A stretch of 64,000 nucleotides of DNA from Ancylobacter crimeensis (GTDB lineage Bacteria > Pseudomonadota > Alphaproteobacteria > Rhizobiales > Xanthobacteraceae). The notes under the pieces are model-generated. The model was not told where the DNA came from, ran no database searches, and saw only the letters and a program-made list of their open reading frames with translations. The position numbers were made by a program, and so were the translations under genes. Below, piece by piece: positions 18,964 through 27,824 of this stretch. Each line of letters begins with the position of its first letter. The stretch's first letter is position 1. Location of the stretch: positions 62,001-126,000 of the forward strand of contig NZ_JALKCH010000010.1 in assembly GCF_023016805.1 (NCBI RefSeq). Reading direction: 5' to 3'.

Positions 18964-19149
18964 TCAGCCGCGCACCAGCCAGACGACGACGAGCCCCGCA
19001 ATCCCCCCGCAGATGCCGAGGATACGGAGTGTGTGGTCGGGTAGTGCGTGCAGGGTCGCCATGGCCTGACGCGTTGCGGCAGGAAATGCCGCAAGCATCA
19101 GGCCTTCCATGACAAACACCAGACCGAGCGCGACGATGAGATCCGACAT
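18964..19149 (-). CDS. DUF2065 small membrane protein
   Basis: 61 residues with two hydrophobic helices (about 4-22 and 41-60). Matches the DUF2065/YjeT-like family, which is typically found next to hflC. Function is unknown; the constant pairing with the HflKC complex suggests an accessory role at the inner membrane. It starts 12 bases after the hflC stop. Confidence 0.85.
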   Translation of the reverse strand: MSDLIVALGLVFVMEGLMLAAFPAATRQAMATLHALPDHTLRILGICGGIAGLVVVWLVRG

Positions 19150-19161
19150 CGCCGCCCGCGA

Positions 19162-20079
19162 TCAGTTGGCAGGTGCCGCGGGTGCTGCCCCAGGTGCCGG
19201 CGCACCGGGCTGGGCAGCGGTCGGCGTGCCGAAGAACCGGAAGAACTCCGAATTCGGTGCCAGGAGCATGCGGGTATCCTCCGGCTTCATCGCCGTCTCG
19301 TAAGCCTGCATGCTGCGGTAGAAGTCGAAGAAGGCTTTGTCCTTGCTGTAAGCATCCGCGAAGATGCGCGCCTTTTCCGCATCGCCCTCGCCCCGGAGAC
19401 GATCCGCGGCCGAGGTGGCCTCGGCGACGATGACGGTCGATTCGCGATCCGCCTTGGCACGGATGGTCTGGGAGGCTTGGCCACCCTGGGCCCGGATCTC
19501 GGCCGCCTCACGCTGGCGCTCGGTCTGCATGCGCTCGAACACCGCCTGGCTGTTCGCCTCCGGCAGATCGGCCCGGCGGATCCGCACGTCCAGCACGTTG
19601 ATACCGAAACTCTGCGCCTCGCGGTTCACCTGCTCCTGGATGCGGGTCATCAGCGTCTCGCGCTCGTCGCGGACCACCTGGATGAAGGTGGATTCGCCGA
19701 GCACGCGGCGCAGGGCCGAATTCAGGATCGTAGCCAACCGCGAATTGGCTGCATCCACCGTTCCGACAGCCTGATAGAATCGCAGCGGATTTACGATGCG
19801 GTAACGGGCGAAGGCGTCGACGACGAGCCGCTTCTGGTCGGCCGCGATCACCTCCTGCGAGGGATTCTCGAGGTCGAGGATGCGGTTGTCGATCAGGATC
19901 ACGCTGTCAATCAGCGGGACCTTGGCATTGAGGCCGGGATCCGTGATGACGCGGACCGGTTCGCCGAAGCGGAGCACCAGTGCCTGTTGCGTCTGATGTA
20001 CGGCGAACAGGGAGGAATAGATCAGGATGAGGACGAGGGCGGCGACGATCGCGCCGAGGATGCCGAGCGCGCCTTTCAT
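19162..20079 (-). CDS. hflC: HflC, SPFH-domain regulator of FtsH
   Basis: 305 residues. Forms the HflKC cage around the FtsH protease in the inner membrane. One N-terminal membrane segment (about 4-25) is followed by the SPFH/band 7 domain (VHQTQQALVLRFGEPV to about residue 210) and an Ala/Glu-rich helical region (RAKADRESTVIVAEA), ending in a Pro/Ala-rich tail. Its ATG overlaps the hflK stop by four bases (ATGA). Confidence 0.94.
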   Translation of the reverse strand: MKGALGILGAIVAALVLILIYSSLFAVHQTQQALVLRFGEPVRVITDPGLNAKVPLIDSVILIDNRILDLENPSQEVIAADQKRLVVDAFARYRIVNPLRFYQAVGTVDAANSRLATILNSALRRVLGESTFIQVVRDERETLMTRIQEQVNREAQSFGINVLDVRIRRADLPEANSQAVFERMQTERQREAAEIRAQGGQASQTIRAKADRESTVIVAEATSAADRLRGEGDAEKARIFADAYSKDKAFFDFYRSMQAYETAMKPEDTRMLLAPNSEFFRFFGTPTAAQPGAPAPGAAPAAPAN

Positions 20080-21230
20080 CGGGCCGCTCCCTGCGCGTTG
20101 GCGCCGGCGTTCGGTCGGCGTTCGAGCGCGCCGAGGGGCAAATAGGGAATGACGCCCTGTCCGCCTTCCGCCGAAGGATCGATGATGATCTTGTCGATGC
20201 CGCTGAACACGCGCTCCAGCGTTTCGAGATAGATGCGCTGCCGCGTCACGTCGGGAGCCTTCTCATATTCGGTGAGCACGCTGAGGAAGCGTGCAGCCTG
20301 GCCCTGGGCCTCGATGATGGTGCGTTCCTTGTAGGCCTGTGCGCCCTGGCCGATACGGGCGGCCTCGCCGCGCGCTTCCGGCACCACGCGGTTGGCATAG
20401 GCCTGGGCCTCGTTCTGGAGGCGCTCGGCATCCGCGCGGGCAGCCTGCACGTCACGGAACGCATCGATGACCTGCTGCGGCGGGTCGACCTTCTGCAATT
20501 GAACCTGTGTGACCTGGATGCCGGAGCGATAGGTGTCCAGTGTGCGCTGCATCAGTTCCTGCACCTGCTGCTCTATGCCCTGGCGGGCGCCGGTGAGGAT
20601 CGGCTGGATGTTGGTGCGGCCCACCACCTCGCGCATCGCACTTTCGGCGACGGCCTTGATGGTGCCTTCCGGGTTCTGAACGTTGAACAGGAAATTAGCG
20701 GCGCCGACATCCTCGGTGCTGCCGGCGGCGGCGGGCTTCACCATCCAGAACACGGCGAAATCGACATCGACGATGTTCTCGTCGCCCGTGAGCATCAGGC
20801 TCTCTTCCGGGACGTCGCGCATCGCATTGCCGCGGCGCGGATCGTCGCCGCTGCGGCTGCCGATATCGATGCGGTTGATGCGTGTGACCTTGGGGGTCAG
20901 AACGGTCTCGACCGGATAGGGGAGATGGTAGTTCAGGCCGGGATTCGTGGTGGAGATGAACTTGCCGAACCGGAGCACGACCCCCTGCTCGTCCGGCTGG
21001 ACACGATAGAAGCCGGAGAGGAGCCACGCGGCGACAACCAGCGCGATGACGAGGACGATTCCCTTGCCGGAGCCGAAGCCGCCGGGAAGCGTGGTCCGAA
21101 GCCGATCCACACCGCGGCGGACGAGGTCTTCAATATCCGGCGGATTGGGACCCGTGGACTGCGGGCCGTTACCCCAGGGACCGCGCGGCCCACCACCCCA
21201 TGGACCGCCGCTCTGGTTCTTCCACGACAT
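20076..21230 (-). CDS. hflK: HflK, SPFH-domain regulator of FtsH
   Basis: 384 residues. Partner of HflC. The N-terminal 45 residues are rich in Gly, Pro and Trp (MSWKNQSGGPWGGGP), as usual for HflK. A membrane segment follows at about 60-80 and then the SPFH domain (VQPDEQGVVLRFGKF). The ATG at 21230 was chosen because the Gly/Trp-rich family N-terminus begins there. A plausible promoter lies about 125 bases upstream. Confidence 0.94.
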   Translation of the reverse strand: MSWKNQSGGPWGGGPRGPWGNGPQSTGPNPPDIEDLVRRGVDRLRTTLPGGFGSGKGIVLVIALVVAAWLLSGFYRVQPDEQGVVLRFGKFISTTNPGLNYHLPYPVETVLTPKVTRINRIDIGSRSGDDPRRGNAMRDVPEESLMLTGDENIVDVDFAVFWMVKPAAAGSTEDVGAANFLFNVQNPEGTIKAVAESAMREVVGRTNIQPILTGARQGIEQQVQELMQRTLDTYRSGIQVTQVQLQKVDPPQQVIDAFRDVQAARADAERLQNEAQAYANRVVPEARGEAARIGQGAQAYKERTIIEAQGQAARFLSVLTEYEKAPDVTRQRIYLETLERVFSGIDKIIIDPSAEGGQGVIPYLPLGALERRPNAGANAQGAAR

Positions 21231-21353
21231 GCCGTCGCAACTCCCGTTTACGCACCCGAAACCAAAATCTTGTCGCGCGGGTGCGCAACGCAACGGCGGC
21301 CCGTGTGGTGCAATCAAAGCAACCGTGCCTCGCATGAGGCGCGACGGGGTCCG

Positions 21354-21382
21354 TTTATAGGTGACGACACACCCGCTTACAA
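21354..21382 (-). promoter_or_regulatory. Putative sigma-70-type promoter for hflK
   Basis: On the minus strand, TTGTAA (21382-21377) and TATAAA (21359-21354) are separated by 17 bases. Transcription would start near 21347, giving a leader of about 117 bases. Confidence 0.5.
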
Positions 21383-21421
21383 CGCATCCCCGCGGGCGGA
21401 CATATGAGGCGTCAGGCCAGA

Positions 21422-21700
21422 TTACGCAACGGTAGACCGGGTATGGCTCGCCTTTTCTTGATAATCGCCCTGATCGCGACTGCTCGACGCGTTCCGAAAA
21501 TGGGCGAGCACGAAGAGGCGTATCGCAGAAGACAGATTGCCCTGATTGCGCCCGGAATCGATCGACGCGACAATCTCCGACAATGTGCTGCGGCGATTAT
21601 TTGCGATTTCCTTCAGGGCGTCCCAGAACTGATCTTCCAGACTGACACTGGTCTTGTGCCCTGCGATCACGATTGATCGCTTCACCACCGGGCTCTTCAT
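21422..21700 (-). CDS. Ribbon-helix-helix domain protein
   Basis: 92 residues. The core (VVKRSIVIAGHKTSVSLEDQFWDALKEIA ... LSEIVASID) fits the RHH_4 family of small presumed DNA-binding proteins: a beta-strand with alternating residues, then two helices. Its ATG overlaps the DUF4169 stop by four bases, so the two are coupled. This pair is a recurrent neighbour of fumC in Hyphomicrobiales. Targets are unknown. Confidence 0.8.
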   Translation of the reverse strand: MKSPVVKRSIVIAGHKTSVSLEDQFWDALKEIANNRRSTLSEIVASIDSGRNQGNLSSAIRLFVLAHFRNASSSRDQGDYQEKASHTRSTVA

Positions 21701-21885
21701 GTTTCATCCCCTTGCATGCGCTTGTGTCCTTCGAGCAAACGCATTCGTTGCTCCTCCCGAAGCGCTTCGGCTTCGCGTTCCTTCTTCGATCGGCCAAAAC
21801 GGTAACGGTTGCCAGCCGCGCTTTGTTCCGCCGCCTGCTTCTCGATTTTTTTACGGTGGCGACGAAGGTTGATGATCTCGGACAT
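21697..21885 (-). CDS. DUF4169 small basic protein
   Basis: 62 residues. Begins MSEIINLRRHRKK and contains the family element NRYRFGRSKKEREAEA, matching the short, highly charged DUF4169 family. It is predicted as one long helix, and function is unknown. ATG 21885 was chosen by family similarity; upstream in-frame sequence is not coding-like. First gene of a coupled pair with the RHH protein, and divergent from fumC across 381 bases. Confidence 0.82.
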   Translation of the reverse strand: MSEIINLRRHRKKIEKQAAEQSAAGNRYRFGRSKKEREAEALREEQRMRLLEGHKRMQGDET

Positions 21886-22078
21886 GGGCACGTGCCTTTC
21901 AACCCTGTTGTCATGCATTGCTTCCACGCGCAGCGTCAATTGCCACATCCGACTATGGATTCGGCAGTGACCTGCATGCGAAGGACTTCCGATGCCGTCA
22001 AAATGTTCCGAAAATGCGCCATTGTTGCTCGTTTCGATGCGGATGAAGACTTTTTTGTCGGTTAAGGAGGACGTTGCA

Positions 22079-22198
22079 GTGGCGCCTCGACTGTGTGCGG
22101 CGCAACAGACCTGCCTTAAGATGTTGCGCAGCAGTGAGGCGAGGCTGGGCCGGCGGGCCGTCCTAGGTCGCATTCCTCGGACCTGCGGCGCATGCTAA
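22079..22198 (+). CDS. Candidate 39-residue Cys-containing small ORF upstream of fumC
   Basis: GTG start at 22079 preceded by a full AAGGAGG at 22064-22070 with 8-base spacing; stop at 22198, 68 bases before fumC. The peptide has four cysteines (positions 6, 12, 36 and 39) and many Arg. I recognise no family. The strong ribosome-binding site is the only direct support; it could be a leader ORF of fumC or chance. The rest of 21886-22266 shows no other convincing gene. Confidence 0.25.
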   Translation: MAPRLCAAQQTCLKMLRSSEARLGRRAVLGRIPRTCGAC

Positions 22199-22266
22199 AT
22201 CCGCGCACGAGCAGACGGCTCGGACCGCGCCGCTGTCTTTCCCGCCCGATATCGCACGAGGCACGC

Positions 22267-23658
22267 ATGACCGGAACCCGCATCGAGACCGACACCTTCG
22301 GCCCCATCGACGTCGCCAACAACAAATATTGGGGCGCGCAGGCCCAGCGTTCGCTCGGCAATTTCAAGATCGGTTGGGAAAAGCAGCCGCTGCCGATCGT
22401 GCGCGCTCTCGGGATCGTGAAAAGGGCGGCGGCGGAAGCCAATAGGCAGCTCGGTCGTCTCGATCCCGCGCTGGCCGACGTGATCGTCCGGGCTGCGGAC
22501 GAGGTGATCGAAGGCAAGCTCGATAGCCATTTCCCGCTCGCGGTCTGGCAGACCGGCTCGGGCACCCAGTCCAACATGAATGCCAACGAGGTCATCTCGA
22601 ACCGCGCCATCGAGATGCTCGGCGGTGTGCTCGGCTCGAAGAAGCCGGTCCACCCCAACGATCACGTCAATATGAGCCAGTCGTCCAACGACACCTATCC
22701 GACGGCGATGCACATCGCCTGCGCGGAAGAGATCGTGAACCGGCTGCTGCCCGCGCTGCGTCATCTGCAGGCGGCGCTGGATGCCAAGGTCGTGCAATGG
22801 TCCGGTATCATCAAGATCGGCCGCACCCACACGCAGGACGCGACCCCGCTGACGCTCGGCCAGGAGTTTTCCGGCTACGCAACGCAGATCGCCAACGGCA
22901 TCGCGCGGATCGAGCAGACCCTGCCGGCGCTGATGCAGCTCGCCCAGGGCGGCACCGCGGTCGGCACCGGCCTCAATGCGCCGATCGGCTTTGCCGAGCT
23001 GGTCGCGGAGAAGATCGCCGGGATCACGGGCCTGCCTTTCACCTCGGCACCGAACAAATTCGAGGCGCTCGCCGCGCATGACGCGATGGTGTTCTCCCAC
23101 GGCGCGATCAACACCGTGGCGGCTTCGCTCTTCAAGATCGCCAACGACATCCGCCTGCTCGGCTCCGGCCCGCGTTCCGGGCTCGGCGAGCTGTCGCTGC
23201 CGGAGAACGAGCCGGGCTCGTCGATCATGCCGGGCAAGGTCAACCCCACCCAGTGCGAAGCGCTGACCCAGGTCTGCGTGCAGATCTTCGGCAACAACGC
23301 CGCGCTTACCTTTGCCGGCAGCCAGGGGCATTTCGAGCTGAATGTCTACAATCCGGTGATGGCCTACAATTTCCTGCAGTCGGTACGCCTGATGGCTAAT
23401 GCTTCGGTCAGCTTCACCGACAATTGCGTGGTCGGCATCGAGGCCCGGGAGGACAACATCACCGCCGCGCTGGAGCGCTCGCTGATGCTGGTCACGGCGC
23501 TCGCGCCGAAGATCGGCTACGACAACGCCGCCAAGATCGCAAAGACGGCTCACAAGAACGGAACGACGTTGCGTGAGGAAGCTGTCGGCGGCGGGTATGT
23601 TACAAATGAAGAGTTCGATGCCATCGTGCGACCGGAGAAGATGATTTCTCCGGGTTGA
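22267..23658 (+). CDS. fumC: Class II fumarate hydratase
   Basis: 463 residues, typical. Interconverts fumarate and malate in the TCA cycle; iron-independent. Signature motifs are [14 protein letters not shown] (about 100-113), [13 protein letters not shown], and the mobile-loop sequence [18 protein letters not shown] 22267 gives the standard [15 protein letters not shown]-terminus. It stands alone on its strand. Confidence 0.96.
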   Translation: MTGTRIETDTFGPIDVANNKYWGAQAQRSLGNFKIGWEKQPLPIVRALGIVKRAAAEANRQLGRLDPALADVIVRAADEVIEGKLDSHFPLAVWQTGSGTQSNMNANEVISNRAIEMLGGVLGSKKPVHPNDHVNMSQSSNDTYPTAMHIACAEEIVNRLLPALRHLQAALDAKVVQWSGIIKIGRTHTQDATPLTLGQEFSGYATQIANGIARIEQTLPALMQLAQGGTAVGTGLNAPIGFAELVAEKIAGITGLPFTSAPNKFEALAAHDAMVFSHGAINTVAASLFKIANDIRLLGSGPRSGLGELSLPENEPGSSIMPGKVNPTQCEALTQVCVQIFGNNAALTFAGSQGHFELNVYNPVMAYNFLQSVRLMANASVSFTDNCVVGIEAREDNITAALERSLMLVTALAPKIGYDNAAKIAKTAHKNGTTLREEAVGGGYVTNEEFDAIVRPEKMISPG

Positions 23659-23678
23659 CGCATGTAGACTTGATTTTA

Positions 23679-23697
23679 ACAAAGACGACATCTTTGT
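23679..23697. repeat. 6-bp inverted repeat after fumC
   Basis: ACAAAG (23679-23684) and CTTTGT (23692-23697) with a 7-base loop lie between fumC and the Spy-like gene. It could be a weak hairpin or an operator; there is no T-tract. Confidence 0.3.
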
Positions 23698-23780
23698 GGC
23701 GGTCGCATTACCGAAGTTTCATTTGAAGGAAATGCGGCCGCGGCGCAGGATCATGCCACCCTCTCACGGAGTGACATGCC

Positions 23781-24299
23781 ATGAAGCGCCCGATCGTCGC
23801 CCTGACAGCCGCCGCCCTTCTGTTCGGCACCGGCCTTGGTACCGCTTTTGCGGACAATGCCAAGGCCGCGGCGGATCCGGCGGCCTATTCCGCCAAAGCG
23901 CTCGAGCGTAGCGAGGCGCGGATCGCGAAGCTGAAAGCCGACCTCAAGCTCACGCCCGACCAGGAAAAGCTCTGGCCGCCGGTGGAGAGCGCCATGGACG
24001 CCTTCATCAAGCAGCGCATCGAGCGCCGTGCCCACATCATGGAGATGCGAGGACAGGGCGGAGACAAGAATGTCGACATCCTCACCCGCATCAACATGCG
24101 CGGCGAGGCGATGGTGACTTCCGGCACCGCGATGAAGCAGGTCGCGAGCGCCGCGCAGCCGCTCTACGCCACGTTCAATGACGACCAGAAAAAGAGCTTT
24201 GAGCGTATTCTTCGGCGTGCGGAGCAGCACCGCAAGGGAGATCGCAAGGCGGGCGACAAGGCGGGCTCGGATGACGGTGCGACCGGCACGACCCCCTGA
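23781..24299 (+). CDS. Spy/CpxP-like periplasmic protein (LTxxQ motif)
   Basis: 172 residues. A clear signal peptide (1-24, ending AFA-D) is followed by a helical protein with one LTPDQ motif in LKADLKLTPDQEKLWPPVE, matching the LTxxQ/Spy family of periplasmic stress chaperones. The C-terminus is a charged low-complexity tail. The function as chaperone is inferred from the family; no stress-sensor genes are nearby. Confidence 0.8.
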   Translation: MKRPIVALTAAALLFGTGLGTAFADNAKAAADPAAYSAKALERSEARIAKLKADLKLTPDQEKLWPPVESAMDAFIKQRIERRAHIMEMRGQGGDKNVDILTRINMRGEAMVTSGTAMKQVASAAQPLYATFNDDQKKSFERILRRAEQHRKGDRKAGDKAGSDDGATGTTP

Positions 24300-24539
24300 G
24301 CCGGAGCCCGCCACCATCGGAGGATCGTCGTCCACATGCCGACACCCGGCGAGCGCGATCCGTTAGGAGGTGGTTAAGGGCGGGGAGGCCAAGCTGCCGG
24401 CGGATGAATGCTGGTTCCGCCAAAGTTCAGCCGATGGGGCTCCCCGCTCCATGAGAATCGGCGGCTCGGGTCGCCGGAGCTCTTCGCAGACTGATTTCTC
24501 AATTGGACCCGGGGTGCCGCAAGGCCCCCGAAACAACTC

Positions 24540-24570
24540 ACGCCGCCGCGCCACCCTCGGCCGGCGGCGT
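24540..24570. terminator. Hairpin downstream of GNAT gene
   Basis: ACGCCGCCG (24540-24548) pairs with CGGCGGCGT (24562-24570). It is followed by TTCTTTG on the plus strand and TGAGTTGTTTC on the minus strand. It lies 15 bases past the GNAT stop, so probably serves the thyA-GNAT unit. The 240 bases between it and the Spy-like gene show no gene. Confidence 0.5.
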
Positions 24571-24584
24571 TTCTTTGCTCAATT

Positions 24585-25064
24585 TCAGCTCTCCGCCAGT
24601 ATCTTCAGCGCCTCGCCGGAGACGCGTTGCACCGTCCATGCCGACATCGGCGCCGCGCCGATCGAACGGTAGAAGCGAATGGCAGGCTCGTTCCAGTTCA
24701 GCACCCACCATTCGAAGCGTCCCAGTCCCTCGCTCACGCAGCGCCGGGCAAGATGGCGCATCAGGTTGCGCGCAATGCCGCGCCCGCGAAAGGCGGGCCG
24801 CACGAACAGGTCTTCCAGATAGATGCCGTGCCGGCCGACGAAGGTGGAGAAATTGTAGAACCACAGCGCGAAGCCGACGGGTTCGCCATCCCATTCCGCT
24901 ATGTCGCAGAACGCGCGCGGGTTTTCGCCGAACAGCGCGGCCTTCAGATCATCCACACTCGCCTCCACCTCGTGGCGCAGGTTCTCATATTCCGCCAGTT
25001 CGCAGACGAAGGCGTGGATCAGCGCGGCGTCCTCGGCGTGCGCGGGACGAATGGTCAGGCTCAT
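24585..25064 (-). CDS. GNAT family N-acetyltransferase
   Basis: 159 residues. Acetyl-CoA-dependent transferase fold, with the core motif A in LFVRPAFRGRGIARNLMRHLAR (R/Q-x-x-G-x-G/A is RGRGIA) and motif B in NEPAIRFYRSIGA. It resembles diamine or thialysine acetyltransferases (SSAT type: ENLRHEVEASVDDLK, WFYNFSTFVGRHGIYLEDLFV), so a small polyamine-like or amino-acid substrate is plausible. It begins 11 bases after the thyA stop, so the two are one operon. Confidence 0.85.
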   Translation of the reverse strand: MSLTIRPAHAEDAALIHAFVCELAEYENLRHEVEASVDDLKAALFGENPRAFCDIAEWDGEPVGFALWFYNFSTFVGRHGIYLEDLFVRPAFRGRGIARNLMRHLARRCVSEGLGRFEWWVLNWNEPAIRFYRSIGAAPMSAWTVQRVSGEALKILAES

Positions 25065-25075
25065 CGGGCGATATC

Positions 25076-25870
25076 TCAGACGGCGACGGACGCCTTGATG
25101 GCGGGGTGGGGGTCGTAGCCCTCGACCGCGATGTCCTCGAAGCGGAAAGCGAAAAGATCCGTCACCGCGGGGTTGAGAACGAGGCGGGGCAGGGCGCGCG
25201 GGCTGCGCGAGAGCTGTTCGTGTACCTGCTCGAGATGGTTCGCATAGATGTGCAGGTCGCCGAAGCTGTGCACGAAGTCGCCGACCTCGAGCCCGGTGAC
25301 CTGAGCCACCATGTGGGTGAGCAGGGCATAGCTGGCGATGTTGAACGGTACGCCGAGGAATGCGTCCGCCGAGCGTTGGTAGAGCTGGCAGGAGAGCTTG
25401 CCGTCCAGCACGTAGAACTGGAACAGGCAGTGGCAGGGCGGGAGCGCCATCTGCGATATGTCCGCCGGATTCCAGGCGCTCACGATCAGGCGACGGGAAT
25501 CGGGGTTTCGGCGGATTTCGGCGATGACCTGCGCGATCTGGTCGATCTCGCCGCCCTTGCCGTCCGGCCATGACCGCCACTGGTGGCCATAGACCGGGCC
25601 GAGCTCTCCCATGTCATCCGCCCACTCGTCCCAGATGGTGACGCCGTTCTCGCGCAGGTAGCGGACATTGGTGTCCCCCGCGAGAAACCACAGCAATTCA
25701 TGGATGATGGAGCGCAGATGCAGCCGCTTGGTGGTGACCAGCGGAAAGCCTTCGGCAAGGTCGAAGCGCATCTGGTGGCCGAACAGCGACAGCGTGCCCG
25801 TGCCGGTGCGGTCATCCTTGCGCCTGCCTTCGCGCAGGATACGTTCCAGCAGTTCGTGATATTGCCTCAT
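25076..25870 (-). CDS. thyA: Thymidylate synthase
   Basis: 264 residues, identical in length to E. coli ThyA. Methylates dUMP to dTMP with methylene-tetrahydrofolate. Family sequence throughout: [22 protein letters not shown], the catalytic PPCHC segment, [16 protein letters not shown], and HIYANHLEQ. The start [12 protein letters not shown] at 25870 matches the family; an ATG three codons earlier is less likely. Its product dihydrofolate is recycled by FolA, encoded at 61.6-62.1 kb. Confidence 0.96.
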   Translation of the reverse strand: MRQYHELLERILREGRRKDDRTGTGTLSLFGHQMRFDLAEGFPLVTTKRLHLRSIIHELLWFLAGDTNVRYLRENGVTIWDEWADDMGELGPVYGHQWRSWPDGKGGEIDQIAQVIAEIRRNPDSRRLIVSAWNPADISQMALPPCHCLFQFYVLDGKLSCQLYQRSADAFLGVPFNIASYALLTHMVAQVTGLEVGDFVHSFGDLHIYANHLEQVHEQLSRSPRALPRLVLNPAVTDLFAFRFEDIAVEGYDPHPAIKASVAV

Positions 25871-25976
25871 GGGCCTCACCCGTCCCGTTCTGCGCCCGGC
25901 AATCTACTACAAATAGTAGGCCCGTAGCTACAGGCTACATTTTGAAGCGGTCGGAATGCACAGCTTGCAGCCGGCT

Positions 25977-26792
25977 CTACCAGAAATCGGGGAGCGCCGG
26001 CGAGAGGTCGCCGCCGATCCGCACCGGCGCCACCTTCACCGCTTTGCCGGAGCCGTCCGTCTCGATGGCGAGGCCGGTCAGCGTGCCGGGCCCTGCGGCG
26101 GGCTCGAAGCGGGAGGCGCCGATCTTGCGGGTGAAGCGGCGTAGGGGCTCTTCCTTGTCCATGCCGATCACGCCGTCATAGGCGCCGCACATGCCGGTGT
26201 CGGTCTGGAAGGCGGTGCCGCCGGGCAGTATGCGATGATCGGCGGTCGGCACATGGGTATGAGTGCCGACGACGAGGCTGGCGCGCCCGTCGCACCAATG
26301 GCCGAAGGCCTGCTTCTCGCTGGTCGCCTCGGCGTGGAAATCAATGATGATGGCATCTGCCACCAGCCCGAGCGGGCAGGCATCGAGTTCGCGGTCGATG
26401 GCCGCGAAGGGATCGTCCAGCGGATCCATGAAGGACCGGCCCATCATGTTGACCACCAGCACCTGCGCGCCGTTCGTCGCCTCGATCAGCGCCGCGCCAC
26501 GCCCCGGCGTGCCGGCGGGAAAATTGGCCGGACGCACGAGACGCGGCGCGCGCTCGATGAACACCAGCGCCTCGCGCTGGTCGAAGGCATGGTTGCCGAG
26601 TGTGACGGCGTCGGCACCGGCGTTGAGCAGGTCGTCATAGATCGCCTCGGTGATGCCGAAGCCGCCGGCGGCGTTCTCGCCATTCACCACCACGAAATCC
26701 AGCGCATGGTCCCGCCTCAGGCGCGGAAGGTGCTCGACCACGACCTGCCGGCCCGGACGACCAACCACGTCGCCGAGAAAAAGGATGCGCAT
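25977..26792 (-). CDS. YmdB-type (TIGR00282) metallophosphoesterase
   Basis: 271 residues. Di-metal phosphodiesterase fold with ligands in FLGDVVGRPGR (D8), NGENAAGG, TLGNHAFDQ and GTHTHVPTADHRI. Bacterial members such as Bacillus YmdB cleave 2',3'-cAMP or other cyclic nucleotides; the substrate here is not known. The start lies 7 bases after the ygfA stop, and the pair is a common rhizobial arrangement downstream of 6S RNA. Confidence 0.88.
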   Translation of the reverse strand: MRILFLGDVVGRPGRQVVVEHLPRLRRDHALDFVVVNGENAAGGFGITEAIYDDLLNAGADAVTLGNHAFDQREALVFIERAPRLVRPANFPAGTPGRGAALIEATNGAQVLVVNMMGRSFMDPLDDPFAAIDRELDACPLGLVADAIIIDFHAEATSEKQAFGHWCDGRASLVVGTHTHVPTADHRILPGGTAFQTDTGMCGAYDGVIGMDKEEPLRRFTRKIGASRFEPAAGPGTLTGLAIETDGSGKAVKVAPVRIGGDLSPALPDFW

Positions 26793-26799
26793 GAGGGGT

Positions 26800-27426
26800 C
26801 TACTCCTCGTTGGTGAGGATGACGCCGGTATCGGTGATAACGGCGTCGAGCCGCTCGTCATGCGCGGCGGCGGGAAGATCGTCGAGGCGCTGAATCGCGA
26901 AGGCGTAGCCGATCGCCTCGATTCGCTTTACCCGGCGCAGCCGCGCCAGGGTGCGGTCATAAAAGCCGCCGCCATAGCCGAGCCGGTTGCCGTGACGGTC
27001 GAAGGCGGCGAGGGGGACGACGAGAATGTCCGGCTCCACCTCCGGCGCACCTTCCGCCGGTGCGGGAATGGAGAAGCGACCGGGACCGGCGCTCGGCTCC
27101 AGCACGGAGCCGGGGTCCCAACGGCGGAAGACGAGGGGCAGATGCGGCGCCACCACCACGGGCAGCGCCAGTATCGCGCCTGCTTCGCGCAGCCGCCGGG
27201 CGAGCGGGCCGGTGGGAATCTCGTGGCCGATCGGCACGAAGAGCGAGACGGTCTCTCCCGCCACGGCACCGAGCCACTGCATGGCGTGGTCCGCCGCCGT
27301 CTCGGCGAGGGCGGCCCGCTCGACCTCGGCAAGCGCAGCCCGCCGCTCCAGCGCTTCGCGCCGCAACGCCGCCTTGGCTTCTGCGATCTGCTCGATCTCG
27401 GTGGTCAGTTGGCTCGCGTGCGGCAT
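26800..27426 (-). CDS. ygfA: 5-formyltetrahydrofolate cyclo-ligase
   Basis: 208 residues. Converts 5-formyl-THF to 5,10-methenyl-THF using ATP. Motifs: ALRREALERR at the N-terminus, VSLFVPIGHEIPTGPL, and the ATP/folate site PLAAFDRHGNRLGYGGGFYDRTL. Synteny with a 6S RNA upstream is conserved in many proteobacteria and holds here. Confidence 0.93.
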   Translation of the reverse strand: MPHASQLTTEIEQIAEAKAALRREALERRAALAEVERAALAETAADHAMQWLGAVAGETVSLFVPIGHEIPTGPLARRLREAGAILALPVVVAPHLPLVFRRWDPGSVLEPSAGPGRFSIPAPAEGAPEVEPDILVVPLAAFDRHGNRLGYGGGFYDRTLARLRRVKRIEAIGYAFAIQRLDDLPAAAHDERLDAVITDTGVILTNEE

Positions 27427-27551
27427 GAAGGAGCGAAAGGGCTGCTGGTTCGTTCGGAAGCGATGTTTCGACCCTGGGCCGCTGCGGCCGGGCCTTCCGG
27501 GAGCGTCCGGCGCCGCCGACAGCGTGCGCCAGTTGGACGAAATGGAACAGT

Positions 27552-27712
27552 CAGTGCGGAGCCGCGATGGTCGTTGGAAATCGATCCCGGGAACCTACAA
27601 CGTAGGTGGGCGCCGTGTGTCCGGACCCACGGGTCCGGTCAGGGACAGCTCCCTTTGAGATCGATAAGGCCCCGGGGAATATGTTCTCCTGACGCGCCCC
27701 GCAGCCCCGCAT
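27552..27712 (-). ncRNA. ssrS: 6S RNA
   Basis: Minus-strand RNA of about 160 bases, the usual 6S size, directly upstream of ygfA. Ends are set by an 11-bp closing stem (GCGGGGCTGCG, 27710-27700, with CGCGGCTCCGC, 27566-27556) flanked by GTCA/TGAC. An inner ATCGATC/GATCGAT helix encloses two apical hairpins (CCGGACCC/GGGTCCGG and ACCTAC/GTAGGT). I recognise the internal segment from AAAGGGAGCTGTCCCTGA through CACACGGCGCCCACCTACG as alphaproteobacterial 6S sequence from memory. 6S mimics an open promoter and sequesters sigma-70 RNA polymerase. A promoter lies at the right place. Confidence 0.82.
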
Positions 27713-27717
27713 GACAA

Positions 27718-27746
27718 ATCTAGGATGCACTGGGGCGGAATGCCAG
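27718..27746 (-). promoter_or_regulatory. Promoter of 6S RNA
   Basis: On the minus strand, CTGGCA (27746-27741), a 17-base spacer, then CTAGAT (27723-27718). Start of transcription would fall at about 27712, at the base of the 6S closing stem. Confidence 0.5.
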
Positions 27747-27824
27747 AGTTTTGGAATATTTCTCCCCTGTTCGTGACAGGGGGAGGACCAGCGCAGCCAG
27801 GGCCGCGCTGGCACGTTGTTTCGC

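Noticed and set aside
24300..24539. Structured RNA or tRNA between the Spy-like and GNAT genes
   Set aside because: Several short GC-rich pairs are possible but no tRNA cloverleaf, SRP or tmRNA signature was seen.
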